Source of the DNA: Dasypus novemcinctus
Taxonomy: Eukaryota; Chordata; Mammalia; Cingulata; Dasypodidae
NCBI RefSeq assembly: GCF_030445035.2
Contig: NC_080699.1
Span: forward strand, 868,001 to 932,000
DNA length: 64,000 nucleotides
Direction of reading: 5' to 3'
Part shown: piece by piece, positions 1 to 11,539 of the stretch
Layout: every line of letters starts with the position of its first letter
Numbering within the stretch: position 1 is the first letter of the stretch
Translations under genes and position numbers: made by a program
The notes under the pieces: generated by a model
Seen by the model: only the letters and a program-made list of their open reading frames with translations
The model's database searches: none
Told to the model about the DNA's origin: nothing

Positions 1-700
1 AAAATGGGGGAGGAAGAGACAGTTGGGCACCTTTTTCAGCTAAAGCATAATCCTGGGAACAGCTAAAGTTTGAGCCTGTCCAAGTTAGAAAGAGGCTGGG
101 AGCTGCCATCTTAACTCTGCGCCTGGCACTAGGGGAAGTGGGGCAGACTGAAAATCCCAGTGCTGGGGGGAACTGGCTTCTTTCCATCCAGGTCAGATTA
201 CAGCTCCAGCCTAGGCCCCAGTGCCACCTCCTGCAGGGAGGAAGCTGTGGGGGACCTGCGCCAGCCTCTCTGGGAAATTACTGGCCAAGCTGCAGAGGCC
301 GGTGATTATCCTACTCTGGTGGCATGAGCCACCCCAGGAGCTATTCTGTGACTGGAATTGGAAGTTCCATTTCCCAAAAACAGGGGAGGAGGAGACGGTT
401 GGCTGCCCATTTCGGCTACTGATTGGTAGTCTTGACTGGCTAAGGTATAACCCTGGGAACAGCCGGGGTGTGAATCAGCCCAAGTTGGAAAGAGGCCGGT
501 GGATACCATTTTGATTCTATTCCCAGCCTGAGGGGAAGCCAGGCTGGCCAAAATCTCAGTTTCGGCAGGAACCAGGTTCTTCCACCCAGATTTGTCTGCA
601 GCCCTGGCCTAGGCTTCAGTCCCACCTCTGGCAGGGAAGAGGCTGAGGGCCCTGCACCAGCCTATCCAGGTAACTGCAGCTAACTTTGGCTGGCACAGAC
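1..700 (+). repeat. Tandem monomers in the L1 5' leader
   Basis: Two related units follow one another. One starts at position 1 and the second near 374. Both run through the same landmarks: a GGGGAGGA-type start, a CCTGGGAACAGC block, AAGTT(A/G)GAAAGAGGC, and a CCTCTGGCAGGGA-type end. The second unit has about 25 extra bases near 420-445. A repeated promoter leader is known for rodent L1s. I infer the same arrangement here from the sequence alone. Confidence 0.7.
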
Positions 701-1126
701 TGAAAATCAGAAGACTACCGGGGCAACTGCAGTCATCTTGGACCCACTCTGCAGAGATTGCTGCCCACTTGCATCTCCATCCCTGCCCCAGGCAGGGCAG
801 AAAGTCTCTCTGGCATCAGTCTCTCTGGGCAACTACAGTCTAGGTCTGCATGTGGATTATTCCACACAGCTGTGACTCTGTCCTTCCTCTGGCAAAGGAG
901 AAAGTTGGAAGAAGCTTCATTGGTCTCTGGTGCAATGAGGGCAGCTTGAGCCTCCACAGCTTATAGCACCAACTACATCCTTGGCTCCTACTGCACAACC
1001 AGCAAGGGAGAAAGGATAGGAAGCCCTAAACTAAAGAGAAAAACTGCATCTGGAAAAAATACTCTAGTAAGCCAGATGTGAAGACACCAACAAAAAATTA
1101 CAATTCACACCAAGAAACAGGAAGCT

Positions 1127-2012
1127 ATGACCCAGTTAAAGGAACAAGATAAGCCTCCAGATGACATAAAGGAATTGAGACAACTAACCATAGATGTTCA
1201 AACAAATCTCCTTAATAAATTCAATGAGATGACTAAAGAGATTAAGGATATTAAGAAGAAACTGGATGAACACAAAGAAGAATTTGAAAGTATATATAGA
1301 AAAATAGCAGATCTTATGGGAATGAAAGGTGCAATAAATGAAATTAAAAAAACACTGGAATCATATAATAGCAGATTTGAGGAGGCAGAAGAAAGGATTA
1401 GTGAGCTTGAAGAAATGGCCTCTGAAAGTAACATACAAAAGAACAGATGAAGAAAAGAATGGAAAAAATTGAACAAGGTCTTAGGGAACTAAATGACAGC
1501 AAAAGGCATGCAAATATATGTGTCATGGGTGTCCCAGAAGGAGAAGAGAAGTGAAAAGGGGCAGAAGGAATATTTGAAGAAATAGTGATAGAAAACTTCC
1601 CAACCCTATTGAAGGACATAGATACCCATGTCCAAGAAGCACAACATATTCCCATCTGAAAAAATCCAAATAGACCAACTCCAAGACACATACTAATCAG
1701 AATGTCAAAGGCCAAAGACAAAGAGATAATTCTGAGAGCAGCAAGAGAAAAGCAATGCATAACACATAAGGGATACCCAATAAGATTAAGTGCTGATTTC
1801 TCACCAGAAACCATGGAGGCAAGAAGACAGTGGTGTGATATATTTAAGATACTACAAGAGAAAAACTCCCAGCCAAGAATCTTATATCCAGCAAGACTGT
1901 CTTTCAAAAATGAGGGTGAGATTAGAATATTCACAGATAAACAGAAACTGAGAGGATTTCTAAGCAAGAGACCAAATTTTCAGGAAATACTAAAAGGGTG
2001 TGCTAGAGCCTG
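1127..2012 (+). pseudogene. L1 ORF1 remnant
   Basis: From the ATG at 1127 the frame encodes 107 residues with a long heptad-type coiled coil rich in Lys, Glu, Ile and Leu, as in the trimerisation region of L1 ORF1p. It stops at 1448. The remainder continues past that stop with further stops near 1552 and 1658. The final open piece from 1702 to 2013 carries the conserved C-terminal landmarks of ORF1p (RLSADFSPETMEARRQW and [14 protein letters not shown]). The RNA-binding chaperone is therefore recognisable but broken in several places and cannot be made as one protein. Confidence 0.85.
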
Positions 2013-2129
2013 AAAAGAAAAGACAGGAGAGAGAGGCCTGGAAGAGAGTCTAGAAATGAAGATTGTATTAATAAAAGTAACTAAAAGTGTCAAAAAAGAG
2101 TGGTGAAACTAAAATACGATAAATAAAAC

Positions 2130-2800
2130 TCAAATATGAATAAACTTGACCAAGGATGTGAAGCACTTGTGTTCAGAAAACTGCAACTCAGTGTTGGCAG
2201 AGATCAGAAAGGCCCAGGAGAGTGGGGAGTGGGGGCATTCCATGCTCACGGATCAGAAGACCAGATGTCATTGGGACGTCAGTTCTGCTCAGATTGACGT
2301 GTGCATTTAGTGTAGTCCTGACAGCACTTCCACCAGCATTAAAGAAAAAATTGAAATGCAAACATCAGGTTTATTTGGAGGGACGGGGGGTCCTGAATGG
2401 CTGGAAGCATCATGGAAAGGAAAAGCGAACCCTCATCTACATACTTTAAATCATATTACCTACCTACGGTGGTAAAAGCAACATGGTACTGGCCTAAAGA
2501 CAGACACAATAGACTAATGGAACTAAATTTATGGTTCAGAAATGGACCCTCACAGGTATGGTCAAGTGATTTTTGACTAGCCTGCCAAAGTCACACAGCT
2601 CGGGCAGAACAAGCCATTCAACAAATGGTGCTGAAAGAATTGGACATGCATAGCTGAAAGAAGGAAAGAGGACCCCTACCTCACACCTTATCCAAAAATT
2701 AACCCAAAATGGATCAAAAAACTAAAAATAAAAGCAAGAACAGTGAAACTTCTGGAAGAAATTATAGGAAAATAGCTTCAAGACTTGGTGGTAGGTGGTG
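2130..2800 (+). pseudogene. L1 ORF2 C-terminal remnant
   Basis: Short frames resemble the extreme C-terminal part of L1 ORF2p: an IPCSRIRRPDVI stretch near 2235-2270, and a later WYWPKDRHNRLMELN-like stretch near 2490-2530. No endonuclease or reverse transcriptase motif is present. Several stops and frame changes occur, so this is a fossil. Assignment rests on similarity to the equivalent ORF2 remnant at 53700-53860 and on general knowledge of ORF2p. Confidence 0.65.
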
Positions 2801-3424
2801 GATTCTTAAAGGAGATAAGAGAAGGACTGAGATGGACTACTGATGGTTAATGTATGTAGAAGCTTTAATTAGCTTTACTATAAACATGTGGAAATGTATA
2901 GAGTGGACGGTAACACATAATGAGTAATAGCTAGTTTATAAATGAGGATGTGACTGAAAATGGTTGTCTAGGTATGTAAATGCCAACTGACAGAATGCTA
3001 GAGAATAATCTATGAACTGGATAGCACAGTAAACCAAGAGGTGGATAACCAAGAGGTGATGGTACAGATGCAAGAGTTTCCTTTGTGAGCTAGAGCAAAT
3101 GTATATCACTCCTGTAGGGTATTGGGAATGTGGAGAAGTGTGGGAAAAATAAAGCTGGAGTGACCTATGGACTGTGGTTAGAAGTAATAATATAATATTC
3201 TTGCATCTATGTGAAAGATGTACTGTGTTGGTAATGAGGCAGTACGGAAAATGTGAGCCAGATGTACACTATGAACATGACAACAATCAGATGATATTAT
3301 CTTATCTGAAGCAAATCTTCCACCACAGTGTGGTGTGATAATAGAGGGGTGTTTTAGAATTCTGCACATGTGCATGATTGTTTTATAAGTTTACGACTTC
3401 TGTCATAAAAATATATTTAAAAAA

Positions 3425-3905
3425 TAATAATAATTGGGTGGGTTGGGGGAAAAACACACCAAAAGTAAGATAAGGACTATGATTAATAGTAAGATTTTGA
3501 CAATATTTTTTCATAATTTGTAACAAATGTCTCAGCACAACACAAGGTGTTGGTGGAAAGTTTATGTATAGGACCCCTGAATGATGTTATGCATGTTTGC
3601 TTTGTAAGTTCACTTTTACTATACACCTAATTGTTTATGTACATTCATATATAAATGATATAAAGATAATAATAATAGGATTGGTTGGGGGAAAAGACTT
3701 TGGTTAGTAGTAATATTTTGACAATGCTCTTTAATCATTAGTTAAAAAGGTTTAACAACAATGCAAGTTATTGGTGGTAGGGTGAGTTATGAGAGTCCTG
3801 TATAATGTTATATATGTTTGTTTTGTAAGTTCACAGCTATTATTATACACTTATTGTTTATGTATGTTTAGGTATGAGTGATATACTTCAATAAACTACT
3901 TTAAA
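3425..3905 (+). repeat. Duplicated ~240-bp unit in the L1 3' UTR
   Basis: Two diverged copies lie head to tail, at about 3425-3665 and 3668-3905. Shared landmarks in the same order are an AATAATAAT run, GGTTGGGGGAAAA, AATATTTTGACAAT, a TTGGTGGTAG-type block, and TTTTGTAAGTTCAC followed by TTGTTTATGTA. The second copy ends with the AATAAA signal and the terminal A-run. A similar GTTTTATAAGTTTACGACTT block just upstream (3380-3405) may be the edge of a third, older copy. Confidence 0.75.
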
Positions 3906-3910
3906 AAAAT

Positions 3911-4769
3911 CTGTCAAAAAGGAGCTTAAAATGAACAAATTAGTGTAATTAAAGGTGATTGAAGGCTGTTATGGGACAGAACGAATGTCAACCTGCACGG
4001 CATGGCGCCAGGGGTACAAAAATCTTTGGTAGCAAATAATGCTGCAAAATACATGTTTAAGAGGAAAATAATAAACTGGGGAAATTTTTATCTAAAAAAA
4101 GATATGAAGATTAGATAAAAATATATACCATTACCATTTGGATTCCATTTTGAATGTAGTACAAAATGAATATATGTTTTGTTGCTCAAGGAAAACAGTA
4201 TCTCGTGTGATAAAATGTCCATCCTGGCTAGTAATTAAAAACAGGCAAATAAGAACAACTTGGAGATAATTTTACATCCCTTTAAAAGTGACAAAATCAT
4301 GAGCTCGCTCTCTGGAGGTCAGACTGTCTGACGAGCTCCTTCAGAGGCTGTACAGGATTTATATGTTTTGATCAGACTTGCTGCTATAAGGAGACAAATC
4401 CTTTAAAAAATGCCAAAGATGTCCATAGCAAATTCAGTTACAAAAATATGAAGAGAAATGAGTAAATATCTATAAAGCTATTAAAATGACAAAAGTGTGG
4501 ATGAAGAAAAATTAAAAACCAGAATCCAGAATATTGTTCTTTGCTGACTCCCATGGAGGAAAACCTATTTGTGTACATGGACAGAGTAGAATTGGAGTGA
4601 GGTGAGGATTTTGTTCAGTTTGGTTTGCCAAACAGAGAGCACTTACTAGTGACCAGGAGGCTTGCTGGCTTGTTGGGTGACAGAGAAAAAATTATGCAGA
4701 TAAGTACACGGGTATTTTCAATGTGATAAGTGCTCTCAAAATAAGTATAAAAGCACATAGGGAGATGTT
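3911..4769. other. Intergenic, no gene or clear repeat
   Basis: AT-rich sequence without a convincing open frame. I see no recognisable repeat family. Splice-like or promoter-like signals here are no better than chance. Confidence 0.5.
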
Positions 4770-4890
4770 AATGCGTGGCAGGCACTCTCTAAGACCTTTC
4801 CTTGTATCTCAGGGAATTGTCCCCATAACCCTGTAGTGGAGATACTGTTCTTACTACATTTTACAGATGAGGAAAGCCCACACTGGCGTG
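4770..4890 (+). mobile_element. MIR SINE fragment
   Basis: The order of landmarks fits the mammalian-wide MIR core: a GGCAGGCACTCTCTAAG segment, then a CCCCATAACCCTGTAGTGGAGATACTGTTCTTACTACATTTTACAGATGAGGAAA-type arrangement. The CATTTTACAGATGAGGAAA-type 3' end (near 4856-4874) is the most diagnostic piece. It is an ancient insertion, present before placental orders split. Confidence 0.75.
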
Positions 4891-5579
4891 GGAAGGGGCC
4901 TTGTTTCCAGAGATGGCCACGCCTGTTCCGTACCAGGCAGGGTGGGCGTGGGCACTCCCACGGGGTCTTGGAAGAGCATGGTGTGGCACGTCCCAGACGA
5001 CCAGCAGGTTATATTGTTGCAACACGAAATTTCACAGGCAGGATGGCAGAGATGAGGTTTCAGATGCAGACAGGGGCAGAATTATGTGTCAGAATTATGT
5101 GACTTAATTTTGCTGAATTCGATTTTGTTGGTAGAAGGAGAAAAACTAGCATTATTGCACATTATCATGTGAAAACCCTGTTTTAGGTGCTTGACGTGGG
5201 TTATTTCAATAGATTTTCTTCTTTCTGTAAAGTGTCCTATATTAATAAGAAATAGGGGTCACAGGCTATTTTAATAAGGCAAACATCTTCTATTTCTTTT
5301 CTTTTTTTTTTTTTTTTAACTTTATTTCAACTTAAAAAAATTGAGAGAAAAGGCAGCTTAGCAAATTTGGAAGTGTTACTTTAAAAACTTCTGTCCAGAC
5401 ACATTTCTCTCATTTAATCCTAAAAACAAACTCAATTGTTTCTCCAGTGTTCAGAAAGATACGTAAATGAGCACAGACTGGTTAAATGACATGACCAAGG
5501 TCTCCTTGTTAATGAAAAAAATGAAGAAAAAGAAAATAATTATACTCATATCTCGTAAAACTCAACCCCATATTCTTTT
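4891..5579. other. Intergenic with weak MIR-like remains and a T-run
   Basis: Contains a T-rich run at about 5297-5320. Two short MIR-like stretches occur near 5170-5210 and 5400-5510 (CATTTAATCCTAAAAACAA, then a TTAAATGACATGACCAAGG-type piece), as if one MIR had been split by the T-rich insertion. The open frames at 4836-5107 overlap each other in three frames, look like chance frames, and are not genes. Confidence 0.4.
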
Positions 5580-6428
5580 TTACCTTTAGCATTGTTATAG
5601 TACCTTCTGTGCCTTTGCTACAAAAATACTACAGAATTACTGTTAACTGTAGGTTATAAGTTACATTAGTTGTATATTCTCATTTATCATCATATTCTTA
5701 ACACTTTATAGTAGAAAAACATTCTTGCATTTGAATCATTAACCATAATCTTTATCTACCACCAAGATCACTATATTATACAGTACCTAGATTATCCTCT
5801 AGCTATCTTTCAATTAACCTCCCTAGACTACCCCTTTTAGCCACAGTCACATTTATAAATCAGCAGTGTTAGTTACACTCATTATAATGTGCTACCATCA
5901 ACTCTATCCATGACCACGTATTTACACTCAACCTTATTAAACATTCTACATACATGCAGCATCAGCTCCTGCTTCTCAACCAACATTCTGTCTCCTACTA
6001 AACTATCTATACTCTACAGTTTAACTCCCTAAGTTTACTCTCTTATTTAGGTCACGTCAGTGAGACCATCTATTTGTTCTTTTGTGTCTAACTTATTTTG
6101 CTAACATAATATCCTCAAGCTTTCTCCATGTTATCATGTGCTTCCCCAGTTCAGCTCTTCTTATAGCTGAACACTATTTTATCATTTGCATATACCACGT
6201 CTTGTTTATCCATTCATTGGTTAATGGGCACTTAGGTTGTTTCCATCTTTCAACAATTGTGAATAATGCTATGAAAATTTTTTTCAAATGTCTTTTTGCA
6301 TCCTTGCTTTCAGTTCTCCTGGGTAGATTCCTAGTAGATTGCCAGATCATATGACAGTTCTATATTTAGATTCCTGAGGAACCCCCAAACTGTCCTCCAC
6401 AGAAGCTACGCCATTTTACACTCCCGCC
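5580..6428 (-). mobile_element. Antisense L1 fragment, left part
   Basis: On the minus strand this is the 3' UTR and ORF2 C-terminal end of an L1. The stretch from about 5590 to 6420 is collinear with 44470-45300, sharing ACTGTTAACTGTAGGTTATA-type, TGGTTAATGGGCACTTAGGTTG-type and GAGGAACCCCCAAACTGTC-type landmarks. The sequence breaks off at 6428 where a proviral LTR begins and resumes at 12373. Confidence 0.85.
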
Positions 6429-6850
6429 TGTGAGAAAATAGCATGAGTTTGAAAGTGGGAACCTGGCTTGAAGTTGAAACATTTTCATAAGGCAAATAAA
6501 AAGTGTGGGTTTAGAAACACCAGCCTTGACTAGACAGAATGCTGTCTGGTCAGCACGAAAATTGTTTGCATGAGGAGACGTTTGAACTTTGTATGGCCTG
6601 CTCCCTAGCATTGCAGATGTTGCAGCTTTAATAACAAGCAGCCTCAAAAGTAAACATAGATAACCACTGCTTTGTAATTTCTAGTAAATGTGATGTGGAA
6701 ACTAGGGTGGAGGCTCTCAGTTCCAGAAGCCATTGAGTCCCCTGTTCCCATCTTTGTTTCCTCTCTTGTGTCTTTCTTTCTGTCCTTTTATTTCTTAAGT
6801 TCTGCGTCGCCTTCCCCTTGTGCAAACCTATTGTTGAGCTGGTCTCAGCA
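6429..6850 (+). repeat. 5' LTR
   Basis: The 422-bp repeat begins TGTGAG and ends CAGCA. It aligns from end to end with the repeat at 11952-12372. The left boundary is set by that alignment and by the insertion point in the surrounding L1. The right boundary is set by the primer site two bases downstream. The two LTRs differ at tens of positions, so the insertion is old rather than recent. A TTTAATAACAAG stretch near 6627 lies in a shared region, but I could not fix a TATA box or a poly(A) signal. Confidence 0.85.
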
Positions 6851-6852
6851 AC

Positions 6853-6870
6853 TGGCGCCTGAACAGGGAC
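6853..6870 (+). promoter_or_regulatory. Primer-binding site, tRNA-Lys type
   Basis: TGGCGCCTGAACAGGGAC differs at one position from the well-known tRNA-Lys3 primer site TGGCGCCCGAACAGGGAC. It begins two bases after the 5' LTR. Lys primers are usual for mouse-mammary-tumour-virus-like and lentiviral groups. The other coding traces favour the betaretroviral side. Confidence 0.9.
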
Positions 6871-6995
6871 TCGAGGGGAAGAAGAATCGCTTCGAGCGAA
6901 ACTAAAGGTGTCACGGCGCAGAGCCCCGGTGGTTCATAAGGCCTTCCAAGTCCTCGGTGAGTAAGGACACTCTTGGGTATTTTAGCAGGGGTACG

Positions 6996-7500
6996 ATGGG
7001 AAATGGAGAGAGTTCAACAAAATATTGCCTGTCTGTCTGTCTCCTAAAACAACTCCTCAAGGCAAGAGAAGCCGAGGTCCACGAGTCTCCTGTTTTAGAA
7101 GTCTTTACAGATTGTAGAAAAATACTGCTCATAGTCCCCAGCAATAGGAAGTTTAGAATTAGGAGATTAGGAAAGAGTTGCAAAAAGAGTTTAAAAGAGA
7201 AATTACATGTACAAAGTGTTCTGCTCCCTGTTACTATTTCGCCCAGTTGGACTATTATTAAATCTGTTTTGATACTAAATCTAAAGTTGTTTTGCCTTCA
7301 GCTCCTTCATTAATTGACTTTAGAAAGTCACTTTCCCCTCCGCCAACACCTCTTCCCTCTCCCATACCCGGAGACTATCAGCCAAAGTTGTCAGCTTTAC
7401 AACAGGGCATCTTGAAGGCTAGAACAGAGGGAAACCATGTGGAGGGCTTGTGCAAGGAGAAGTTAACTCACAAATACAATGTCCCATGCAGGCAAAGTGC
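6996..7500 (+). pseudogene. gag: Provirus gag remnant, N-terminal
   Basis: The ATG at 6996 starts Met-Gly-Asn, as expected for a myristoylated matrix protein. About 75 codons downstream, a TISPSWTIIKSVL-type stretch has the tryptophan and Ile-Ile-Lys pattern typical of class II Gag matrix. The frame is lost near 7310. A second frame from 7292 is proline-rich (PPPTPLPSPIPGDYQP) and reads like the spacer after matrix. No capsid major-homology region or zinc knuckle follows, so gag is truncated and non-functional. Confidence 0.7.
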
Positions 7501-7509
7501 TAAATAATA

Positions 7510-9900
7510 CCCTTGTTAGTGAAATTATGCTTGTAAGAAAATACTCTGTGTTAAAGTATTAACTAAGATAAGGAAAATATTCTGGCAGCAACTGTGCAAA
7601 CCCCCTGATGCCTACATGTTAATGTGGCTGTGGGCTAGAGGGGGCTAATAGAACTAAGCTGCTGAAAGAGGAGGAAAACATGACAACACTGGTGTTCTGT
7701 TTTGTTTCCATGCTGGTTATGATTGGGCCTATTTAGCCAAATTAATAAAATTAGTACAAAACTTTTATCAAGGTGTTAAAAGGAATTTTTGGTTTTGAAT
7801 CAACAAGCTTACTCACAAATTTCAAATTTCAGTGTAGTCTTAAAGAGTAGTAATCCAAAAAAATCTGTTAACTTTCTGTCTAGACTACTAAATAAAAGTT
7901 TAACTGCATTTATGCTGCTCAAGTATCCTAATTGGTTGCTGATTATTAATAAAAGTGTTTCCAAGAAGAAGTTTGCATGTTACAGGCAAAATGGATTCCA
8001 AAAGAAATCTTAAAAGCAATAAATTCTAAGATGTGAAGTGATGGAGAACTTAAAACAGCTATATCAGAAAAGTAAGAATTATGAGTCAAATGGTAAACTT
8101 TATGTTTCTGTTGGTGTATTGTAACTGTTTTTGTGTTTGTCTGTTTGTTCAATGTCAGTGTATATTTTGATACCTCTGGATGGTAATATAAATTAATCAA
8201 TAAAAACTTCTAAAAGAACTCTATTCAAATGGCCAAAAATTAAATAAGTGCTTATATTAATACATAAGTTTAAATATTAATAAGATCTCTACAATGATAA
8301 AAATTGTAAGTCTTGATTAACAAAATTACTGTAAGTCTCTTCATAAAGAATAATTCTTGTCTAAATTGAAATGAATAGTTTATTTTTCTTCACAGGATAA
8401 AATGAAGGATATAAAACTTAAATGAATATTTAAAAAGGTAAAAAGTTTGTGGGAGTGCTGACTGAAGTTTAATGTTTGTTAAAAAAAGTGTGTTTTGTCC
8501 TAAAAATGTTCATACAATCAGAATGAACATATGCAGGATGGGACTTGAATGCATGTGGCAAGTTGTAGAAGGTATTGTGGTAACTTTAAGTAGGGGAATG
8601 TATTCTGTGAAGGTGAAATTTGTCTTAAAATAATATAATTATAGTCTACATAGTTATAAATAATTATAAGAAGTTTGTGGAGCATTGTTTGAATTAAAGT
8701 GTTTAAATGGCTAATTCTAAGAAGTCATTATTAAACAAAAACTGAATTGATAATAATAGTAAAAAGTAACTTTATAACAGGAAAACTTTTTGGCAGTCAG
8801 CCTCCCCTGCCAACTTGTTTCTAAAAGACTGTTTCTAGTATTGCATGCTACTAGGTATTTAAAATGAAGAAATGTTATATTTGCATGTAACCAAATTGAA
8901 TAATTATTTTAACAAGTTTGTTTAATGTTAGTGGTAATTGTATGTTTTAAGAAGTTTGCTTGGAGATAGTTTCCAAAACCATTTTGGTAACTTAAGTATG
9001 TAGGGTATATAGAATGTGTTTTTATTATTACAGAAACAGAAAATAATTTTGTCCTAAGATAAAATGATTGGTTATTAAGAAAGAGTAAAATGTGGGACAA
9101 AACTTAAATGAATACAGAAAGTGAAGAAGGTTCGTGGAAAAAGAATTTTTATGGTTAAAGTTAAGTAAGATTTGGTAGGCCTATCTATAAAGTTTTAAAA
9201 GCTTTAGTATCAAATTGTATACTTATGCAAAGTTAAAATTTTATTCTTTCACTGTTAGTGTGACAAAGTTTCTCAAGCCACTAGTCTGTTTTAATAAAAG
9301 TTTATAGTTTTTCTCCTGAATAATCAATATACAAAAAAAGTCTGTTTTATCAAAATACCTTCTTGTAGTTTAACCTTATCATTTCTGTGTTTTTTTTTAA
9401 GAAAAAAACAAGTCATCACTTTTAAAGAAACATAATGTTCAAACCAGCTTTCTCAAAACCAGATTCTGAAAAGTATCTTTTTATTTCAAACTATTGCAAA
9501 AGATTTGTTCTTTTGCCTTGAAAAAATTAATGTATTAAAATAGTTAAGTTCCCTTATTATGTTATAAGTTAAGTGGAAAGTGTTTAAAAGTGCTGTAAGA
9601 TTAAATGGATTATTTAACCCTCTGTTAATTAAAGTTATATGAGTAAAAAGTTTATATGAATATTTGAAGAGTGTATAAAATTCCCAGAAATTTACCAATG
9701 TTTCAGCATAATATTAGACAAAATACAATGTTGTTAATCATGGTTGTAATTAAAAAACAGTTTGTGTCACAGAGACCTCTTATCATAAATTAAAGTAACA
9801 CCATAGAAGTATGCAGCAGTCCCAAAAACCACTAGATTGCTGCAAAAAATTAATATCCAACTGTGTCACTATCACTTTGTTTTAAAACTTGCTAAGACTT
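7510..9900 (+). other. AT-rich non-coding core of the provirus
   Basis: About 2.4 kb of strongly AT-rich sequence has only short chance frames, the longest about 84 codons. It occupies the place where capsid, protease and the start of polymerase should be. Loosely repeated phrases such as AAACTTAAATGAATA followed by AAGTTTGTGG or AGGTTCGTGG (8416-8456 and 9100-9138) suggest internal duplications. Whether it is decayed viral sequence or foreign sequence captured by the provirus cannot be told from this copy alone. Confidence 0.55.
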
Positions 9901-9954
9901 TCTTTAGTATTTCCTTAAGCAAGTCAAGTCAGCCCGCATTCTCCTACCTGTAGA

Positions 9955-10435
9955 AAAGTCAACAATGGACCTTTGCAGAGCCTCCCCAAGGCTGTGTGCA
10001 GAGCCCAACCACCTGCCCTGGCCGGTGGCAAAGAATCTGGCGTGTAGAAGAAATCTGCGGCTGAAACCCTACTGATGATACTACCTTACCCTGTAATCCT
10101 TTTTTCAGAATTAAAAGAAACATCAGTGACAATAGTGTCTTATCTTAAGAGCCTGAAATAAGCAAATAATTGGGATAGGCTGCAAAGTCCTTGCTGCTCT
10201 ATCAAATTCTTAAGTGTTATTTGAATGGATAAGACAAAACTCTACCCTCTGTTGTAATCGATAAAGCACAATGTTTTCTCATGTTAATGTAGTGTGTAAT
10301 ATTGTTGGAATATAAAAATCTTTCATCCCTCACTTAGCTCAGATATTAAAACCATTGTATGTGTTAATTGGAAAAGACTCTTCATGGGAGTGGAAGGACG
10401 TCCAGCAGGCTGCTTAAAAATAAATAAATAAAAGG
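9955..10435 (+). pseudogene. pol: Provirus polymerase scraps
   Basis: Near 9961-10020 a short frame reads QQWTFAEPPQGCVQSPT, which has the spacing of the conserved Pro-Gln-Gly motif of retroviral reverse transcriptases. Near 10065-10080 a disrupted run of GAT GAT codons could be the decayed catalytic Asp-Asp pair. Near 10345-10420 another short frame (KPLYVLIGKDSSWEWKD) resembles the connection region. The pieces are separated by stops, frame changes and deletions. This is a low-resolution call on a dead gene. Confidence 0.45.
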
Positions 10436-11290
10436 GAGGGAGAAAGTGGACATTGGCTTAGCCTGTGAATTGGATGTGGCAGCCCCAGTATTGGCTTTGG
10501 GTGGGGTTTTTGGCAAAGGCAGTATTCTAAACAAGTGCCCCTTGGGTTTTAGTCACAATTCTGGGAAAGGGCCAAAAGTAAAATTTAAAAACCAATTGTG
10601 TGCAGCATAAGAAGCCCCGCTGAAAGTGAAAGGCTTAACCCAATAGTGTCTGCTCACTCTGAAGACTGCCGTCCCTACCCGGGGTGGATTGCAAATACTA
10701 AAAACAAGACAGAAACAATGGACAGTTGTGAATCGCCCTCCATGGGGGAGAGATCTATGAAAGAGCATCTGAGACGCCTGCCAGCCGTGACAGGTAACTG
10801 TCTACCCCATCCCTGCCCACTCCTCTAACATCTCTCTTAGGACTGTGGAGGCAGATGCCTTCGTGAGGATCCAGAGCCCTACCAGGGAGACCTGAGAAGC
10901 AGCAGGGCGGCTCCACCGAAGGGCGAACGTCCCGGTACCAGACCTTGTGGGGCCCGGCCCAGCGCACGCAGCTGCCTGTTGCCTGCCAGCAGCTCATGGA
11001 CTTCGCCCATGAGTGTCCTTCATGCTCACTCCAGTGACTGACATCGGGCCCCTCCTGCTCCTGGCAGGGGCGAGGTGTGCTTTCTCTGCTGCAGACACTG
11101 CATCGGGACTCACAACAAGACAGCTACTATTTTCTGACTAGAAAATGAATCCTCACAACAATGGGCTAAGTTTAAATTCAACACTGAGTTGTGGCCCCAG
11201 GTCCAGTGAAGACGCTAAGAGCAGGACCAACGAAGGCACTGAAATTATGAGATAAACGTCCAGCTGCCCCACAGCCCAAGATGGGGGAAT
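10436..11290 (+). other. Provirus interior, unassigned
   Basis: No frame longer than about 76 codons and no motif I can name. By position it should cover the end of polymerase and the surface part of the envelope gene. Several GC-richer patches (10640-11060) contrast with the AT-rich core, which suggests different origins or selection histories. Confidence 0.4.
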
Positions 11291-11539
11291 AACAATAATT
11301 TGTCGCTGACTGTGCATCAAACTATACAAATTGGGGAAAATGAGGTCATTTTTGATCGAGTACTGGCCTATATAGCCTTGCTGGTTGGGAATCTTAAGCC
11401 CATGAGAAATGAAGGTCTATTCATGAAATGTCTGCTAGTTGGAAGTCTTATTGTTTGTTGTTGTATAATCTACTGCAGTTATAGATTATGTATAAAATGC
11501 AGTTTTGAGCTTGGGAGAAGAATTGCAAACTGTAAATAT

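Larger units (their letters stand above)
1..3910 (+). mobile_element. LINE-1 element, internally deleted, sense orientation
   Basis: The block has the order of a LINE-1: a GC-richer 5' leader with tandem monomers, an ORF1-like coding stretch, a short remnant of the ORF2 C-terminus, and an AT-rich 3' UTR ending in AATAAA and an A-run near 3890-3910. Nearly all of ORF2, including endonuclease and reverse transcriptase, is missing, because ORF1 is followed within about 150 bases by ORF2 C-terminal sequence. The 3' UTR near 3340-3420 matches, in reverse complement, the 3' end of the antisense L1 starting near 44262, so both belong to one lineage. The element cannot move by itself. The left edge is cut by the window. 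Confidence 0.85.
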
